DNA from: Bdellovibrionales bacterium
Lineage (GTDB): Bacteria > Bdellovibrionota > Bdellovibrionia > Bdellovibrionales > JAMPXM01
DNA: 9,725 nucleotides
Direction: 5' to 3'
Assembly: GCA_005793615.1 (NCBI GenBank)
Contig: SXRI01000041.1
Location: 1-9,725 of the forward strand
Each line of letters opens with the position of its first letter. The first letter of the stretch is position 1. This document shows, one piece after another, positions 7,157 through 9,725 of the stretch. A model generated the notes under the pieces. The model ran no database searches. It was given only the letters and a program-made list of their open reading frames with translations, and was not told where the DNA came from. The position numbers and the translations under genes are program-made.

Positions 7157-7960
7157 CTAAATGCTATTGCCTGCGGGCTCTACCGAATGCTTCGGGCCTG
7201 GCTTCCATTGATTTGAATTTTTTGAAGGTTTCTTCGCTTTTTTGGTTGTTGCCTTACTACTTTTTAGAGAAGCCGGCGACTCACCTATGAGACATACTTT
7301 GACGTTTGAGGGACCGTACTCTTTAGCCAACTTGTAGATTTTTCCGGCATCCCCTGGCCCCATATGGACACAGCCATGCGAGTTGCCGCCGATCGACATA
7401 TTTTTCCCAGTTCCAGTGCTATGAATCGCTACCCCACCTGAGAAAAAAATGGAATACGGCATGGGAGCCATTTTATATTTCCTTGAATAATGCATAGCCT
7501 CTGCTGAGTCACCCTCGAAACACTCATGCCCTGGCGAAGCATGAGCCTGGTCCTCGGTATTAAAGCCGGCCTTTCCGGTTTTCACAGGACCACCAAAGCG
7601 CCCACCTTTTTCAAGATCATTAGCCTCAAAGGTCTGATTCACCAAGTTGATATTGATGACCAGTTTGTACTCCTTATCCGGAGAAGCTTGCTTGGCATCC
7701 TGCATAAGGGGTGGCATTTCAAAAGCCTCGCGAATGTCGGCTGGGGTGGCACACTTCATAAATGCCGCGAAGTCATTGCTTTCTCCTGCATCTCGCACGC
7801 ACTTCGCTCGGCCAATCTCGCCGCTCTCGGGACCCATCTGCGCCTGTTCGAAACTCTTTTTTGCACTTGTTCCAAACACCTCAATCGCATTCGTTTGCAA
7901 AGGCATTTGCGCGACAAGCGTCACAAGTATCGACAGAAAATACTGCGTAGTGGCTTTCAT
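7157..7960 (-). CDS. Secreted L,D-transpeptidase (YkuD domain)
   Basis: 267-aa exported enzyme of the YkuD family. Family members use a Cys nucleophile to form 3-3 cross-links in peptidoglycan, attach lipoproteins, or exchange D-amino acids. Residues 1-25 form a signal peptide (MK, hydrophobic core, ending TNA). A Cys-containing spacer (Cys54, Cys70) precedes the catalytic domain at about 97-226. The active site is visible as IHSTG with His180 and SHGCVHM with catalytic Cys197. The usual motif continues SHGC(I/V)R, so His199 replaces the common Arg. Residues 231-267 form a Lys/Ser/Pro-rich basic tail outside the normal domain. ATG 7960 is chosen over ATG 7984 because it gives a clean signal peptide and has GGAAAG 8 nt upstream (7969-7974), while 7984 has none. 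It converges on htpX. Activity is likely; the precise role is unknown. Confidence 0.92.
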   Translation of the reverse strand: MKATTQYFLSILVTLVAQMPLQTNAIEVFGTSAKKSFEQAQMGPESGEIGRAKCVRDAGESNDFAAFMKCATPADIREAFEMPPLMQDAKQASPDKEYKLVININLVNQTFEANDLEKGGRFGGPVKTGKAGFNTEDQAHASPGHECFEGDSAEAMHYSRKYKMAPMPYSIFFSGGVAIHSTGTGKNMSIGGNSHGCVHMGPGDAGKIYKLAKEYGPSNVKVCLIGESPASLKSSKATTKKAKKPSKNSNQWKPGPKHSVEPAGNSI

Positions 7961-7984
7961 AAGAAATTCTTTCCGGAAATTCAT

Positions 7985-8002
7985 TCGACATATCTATGTC
8001 GA
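7985..8002. promoter_or_regulatory. 18-bp palindrome upstream of L,D-transpeptidase gene
   Basis: TCGACATA-TC-TATGTCGA has perfect 8-bp arms around a 2-bp centre, 25-42 bp upstream of the preferred start codon. On the minus strand a TTGAGA (8016-8021) lies 17 bp upstream of a weak CATAGA inside the palindrome. It would thus overlap a possible -10 region, as a repressor operator does. A hairpin in the 5' leader is the alternative reading. It also sits at the 5' edge of the toxin-like relic on the other strand. Confidence 0.45.
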
Positions 8003-8308
8003 GCGAGCTTTTTCCTCTCAATTAGTTCATCTCCTACCTCGGATAAACGTCCGGAAATCTTAACTGCCCCCACGAATGATCAAGAAATCGGAACGCTATT
8101 TTCTCAGAACGAGACATGCAGTTATTTCCGAACGAGACAAATTCTCGTCGACATTCTCTGCACAGCCGGCAACAACATCGGCAATGAAGTCATGATCGAT
8201 CAGAGCCGGACGATCGAAAATCGGCGCCTACAACGCAAACTAGGCAAACTCCCTGCACCGATTCTGAAAGAGATCAAAGCCAAGTTACGACTTCTCGGCG
8301 GTCTCTGA
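8000..8308 (+). pseudogene. Probable decayed MazF/PemK-like toxin gene
   Basis: An open plus-strand frame ends at TGA 8306-8308 in the gap between two minus-strand genes. Its last 56 codons (from 8138) resemble the C-terminal half of MazF/PemK mRNA interferases: ILVDI, then EVMIDQSRTIENRRL matching the family's V(L/V)xDQxRTxDxxRL block. The segment KLGKLPAPILKEIKAKLRLL matches the closing helix (E. coli MazF ends ...APEELQLIKAKINVLIG). Counting back from the stop, a family-length protein of about 105 aa would begin near 8000, where RASFFLSISSSPT followed by KRP dimly recalls the RGDIxLVxLxPT...RP start. There is no ATG, GTG or TTG at a suitable place and no ribosome binding site, and no antitoxin gene is visible. 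I infer an inactivated toxin relic. The C-terminal similarity was judged by eye, so an accidental open frame remains possible. Confidence 0.5.
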
Positions 8309-8319
8309 ACAATAGGACT

Positions 8320-8754
8320 CTACTGTTTTTTTCGCACCAAGTAGATCACTTGGATCAGGCGGCCTTGGCTATCGACGATTTGTACCGGTTGATTCTCATA
8401 GACGTAAATCGCCTTTACGGGAACAACCGCGACGGAAGATCCAGGACTCTGAACGGTCGGAGTTGACGTAGTCGGCACCGCCGCAGGAGCCGATGCAGTC
8501 GCAGTAGTAGCAACCTGACCCGAGCTTCCGATTCCGGTCCTTGTCACTGCGGCCGCGGTGTTAGCAGAAGCGACAGCCTGAATGACTTCATTGAGCTCAC
8601 CGTACTCTTCGATTTCTTGTAGCTCTTCATCGGAAAATTCCTCAGCCGTCAGAGCTGAACTCTCAGAAGGCAGCATCAGTGCGAGCGCACTCGCCAACAC
8701 CATCGAGCTCATGAGAAATTTCGTCTTAAGTAAATTTCCTGTCTGAGTTTGCAT
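8320..8754 (-). CDS. Small secreted protein of unknown function
   Basis: 144-aa protein, no family recognised. Residues 1-34 look like a Sec signal peptide: Lys10 and Lys12, a hydrophobic core at about 14-29, and likely cleavage after SSA or LTA. The mature part has three zones. An acidic helix-prone stretch at 37-56 (EEFSDEELQEIEEYGE) comes first. A low-complexity Ala/Thr/Ser/Pro/Val segment follows at 61-110. A C-terminal piece at 113-144 has alternating hydrophobic residues (AIYVYENQPVQIVDSQGRLIQVIYLV) that suggests a beta-hairpin, closed by basic RKKQ. It is probably periplasmic or exported. The ATG has GGGGAG 9 nt upstream (8764-8769), and a good promoter lies further up. It ends 11 nt from the stop of the convergent toxin-like relic. 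The signal peptide and promoter argue that it is a real gene. Confidence 0.8.
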   Translation of the reverse strand: MQTQTGNLLKTKFLMSSMVLASALALMLPSESSALTAEEFSDEELQEIEEYGELNEVIQAVASANTAAAVTRTGIGSSGQVATTATASAPAAVPTTSTPTVQSPGSSVAVVPVKAIYVYENQPVQIVDSQGRLIQVIYLVRKKQ

Positions 8755-8802
8755 CCGACCTTACTCCCCACGCGCGATCATTCATGAGACACGCGAAGCC
8801 GG

Positions 8803-8831
8803 AGTATAGCTTGAGTACGAAAGAGCCGCAA
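8803..8831 (-). promoter_or_regulatory. Sigma-70-type promoter of the small secreted protein gene
   Basis: On the minus strand TTGCGG (8826-8831) and TATACT (8803-8808) are separated by exactly 17 bp. The -10 matches five of six consensus bases, the -35 three of six. Transcription would start near 8796, giving a leader of roughly 40 nt before ATG 8754 that contains the GGGGAG ribosome binding site. Confidence 0.6.
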
Positions 8832-8912
8832 AATTCGACACTGTCTTTGAAATTTATCGTGGATCGAAGCGACGGGCGCGAATGAAAACCGGTGTGGCGA
8901 GCGCCGAATAGC

Positions 8913-8940
8913 GGCGCCGGGTAAGGATTACTCCGGCGCC
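8913..8940 (-). terminator. Strong GC hairpin downstream of aceA, possible terminator
   Basis: GGCGCCGG (8913-8920) and CCGGCGCC (8933-8940) are perfect 8-bp arms. Inside them GTAA (8921-8924) can pair with TTAC (8928-8931), extending the stem to 12 bp around a GGA loop with a single bulged T. It begins 27 nt beyond the aceA stop codon, where a terminator is expected. Neither strand has a T-run directly after the stem, so it is not a textbook intrinsic terminator. It may act as a 3'-end stabiliser or work with Rho. Confidence 0.5.
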
Positions 8941-8967
8941 TGGAATTTGTTCAGTCTAAAACATCTA

Positions 8968-9725
8968 CTAGAGATGAGCGTCGAATTGCTCAGCCTCAGT
9001 CGAGTGCGCCAATGCACCCGTGGAAGCTTGACCCTGGCTCACAGTCATCAGCACCTGATCAAAGTAACCGGTACCTACTTCGCGCTGGTGGCGAGTGGCT
9101 GTATAACCGGCCTTCTCAGCGCCGAACTCCTGCTCCTGCAATTCAACATACGCCGGCATACCGCGTTTGGCGTAATCGTTCGCGAGAGAGAAGGAGTGGT
9201 AATTGAGAAGGTGCCAGCCAGCCAAAGTGATGAACTGGAACTTATAGCCCATCGCCGCGAGTTCAGTCTGGAACTTGGTGATCGTCGCATTGTCGAGGTT
9301 CTTTTTCCAATTGAACGAAGGCGAACAGTTGTACGCGAGCATTTTGCCCGGGTACTTCGCATGAATCGCTTCTGCGAACTCACGCGCTTCCGCCAAATCA
9401 GGCTTCGAAGTCTCAACCCAAACCAAGTCGGCGTGCGGAGCATAGGCAAGACCGCGTGCGATCGCCGCCTTCATGCCAGGCTTCACGCGATAGTAGCCCT
9501 CACTGGTGCGCTCACCGGTAAGGAACGGCTTATCATAGGGATCGATATCGCTAGTGATCAACGTCGCACCCAACGAGTCAGTACGCGCGATGATCATCGT
9601 CGGAACATTCATCACATCCGCAGCCAAGCGAGCCGCTACGAGAGTGCGCACGAAACCGCTGGTCGGAATCAAAACTTTTCCGCCAAGGTGACCGCACTTT
9701 TTCTCTGCCGCCAATTGATCTTCGA
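8968..9725 (-). CDS. aceA: Isocitrate lyase, C-terminal part (cut by window edge)
   Basis: The last 252 or so codons of isocitrate lyase, the cytoplasmic glyoxylate-shunt enzyme that splits isocitrate into succinate and glyoxylate and so allows growth on acetate or fatty acids. The frame is open to the window end and begins in EDQLAAEKKCGHLGGKVL, which contains the KKCGH active-site signature with its catalytic Cys. Other family blocks follow: IIARTD, WVETSKPDL, YNCSPSFNWKKNL, QFITLAGWH and RHQREVGTGYFD. The C terminus STGALAHSTEAEQF is also typical of the family and is complete. The only local variation noted is Leu for Met in KKCGH(M/L)GG, which is conservative. The 5' part, about 40% of the usual 430-aa length or more, lies outside. 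Malate synthase is not in the window. No frameshift is seen in the visible part. Confidence 0.97.
   Translation of the reverse strand, partial: EDQLAAEKKCGHLGGKVLIPTSGFVRTLVAARLAADVMNVPTMIIARTDSLGATLITSDIDPYDKPFLTGERTSEGYYRVKPGMKAAIARGLAYAPHADLVWVETSKPDLAEAREFAEAIHAKYPGKMLAYNCSPSFNWKKNLDNATITKFQTELAAMGYKFQFITLAGWHLLNYHSFSLANDYAKRGMPAYVELQEQEFGAEKAGYTATRHQREVGTGYFDQVLMTVSQGQASTGALAHSTEAEQFDAHL

Noticed and set aside
7183..7195. Hairpin CCGAA-TGC-TTCGG as a shared htpX/transpeptidase terminator
   Set aside because: The stem is only 5 bp, lies inside the coding end of the transpeptidase gene and has no T-run directly after it on either strand.
7526..7984. Plus-strand frame through the transpeptidase gene as part of a 260-aa protein
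   Set aside because: It is antisense to a clear YkuD gene and has no ribosome site at 7526. Only the portion beyond about 8000 shows similarity to a known family.
7961..7984. ATG 7984 as start of the L,D-transpeptidase
   Set aside because: There is no ribosome site before it, it would add MNFRKEFL in front of a complete signal peptide, and it abuts the palindrome. ATG 7960 has GGAAAG at good spacing.
9075..9449. 124-aa minus-strand frame within isocitrate lyase
   Set aside because: It is an Arg/Ser-rich shadow in another frame of aceA, which has strong family motifs throughout.

Overview
The window reads as a stretch of a Gram-negative chromosome of about 50% GC or slightly above. The Gram-negative call rests on Sec signal peptides, one lipobox protein, a protein ending in a putative outer-membrane barrel, an L,D-transpeptidase, and HtpX. 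The gene set alone does not fix a genus. A delta-proteobacterial or Bdellovibrionota-like host is possible but only a guess. I see no tRNA, rRNA, CRISPR array, insertion sequence or phage gene.

Layout. Positions 1-123 hold nine perfect copies plus a partial copy of a 13-bp tandem repeat, whose last copy supplies the stop codon of the neighbouring gene. Positions 116-3857 (minus) carry two overlapping half-size ABC exporter genes. Their motifs match the two halves of an ABCC (MRP/CFTR-type) transporter, and their deviant ATPase residues should fall in the same composite site. A 270-bp divergent intergenic region follows. Positions 4128-6115 (plus) hold a translationally coupled pair: an unrecognised lipoprotein, and a secreted protein with a Pro-rich linker and a C-terminal barrel-like domain. 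Positions 6227-7150 (plus) are htpX, a membrane zinc protease, behind a recognisable promoter. Convergent to it, 7157-7960 (minus) is a secreted YkuD L,D-transpeptidase with an 18-bp palindrome just upstream. The 7961-8319 gap contains, on the plus strand, an ORF whose C-terminal part looks like a MazF/PemK toxin but has no proper start, so it is probably a decayed toxin gene. Positions 8320-8754 (minus) encode a small secreted acidic/low-complexity protein of unknown role with a good promoter. Positions 8968-9725 (minus) are the C-terminal part of isocitrate lyase (aceA), running off the window edge and followed by a strong GC-rich hairpin.

Functionally, most genes act in or beyond the inner membrane: export (ABC pair), envelope proteins (lipoprotein and barrel), membrane quality control (HtpX) and peptidoglycan cross-linking or remodelling (YkuD). 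Isocitrate lyase is the only clearly metabolic gene. Strand switches suggest at least five transcription units. The items most worth a second look are the 13-bp array, the ABCC-like split exporter, the toxin relic, and the uncharacterised lipoprotein/barrel pair. I found no convincing multi-gene novel system.
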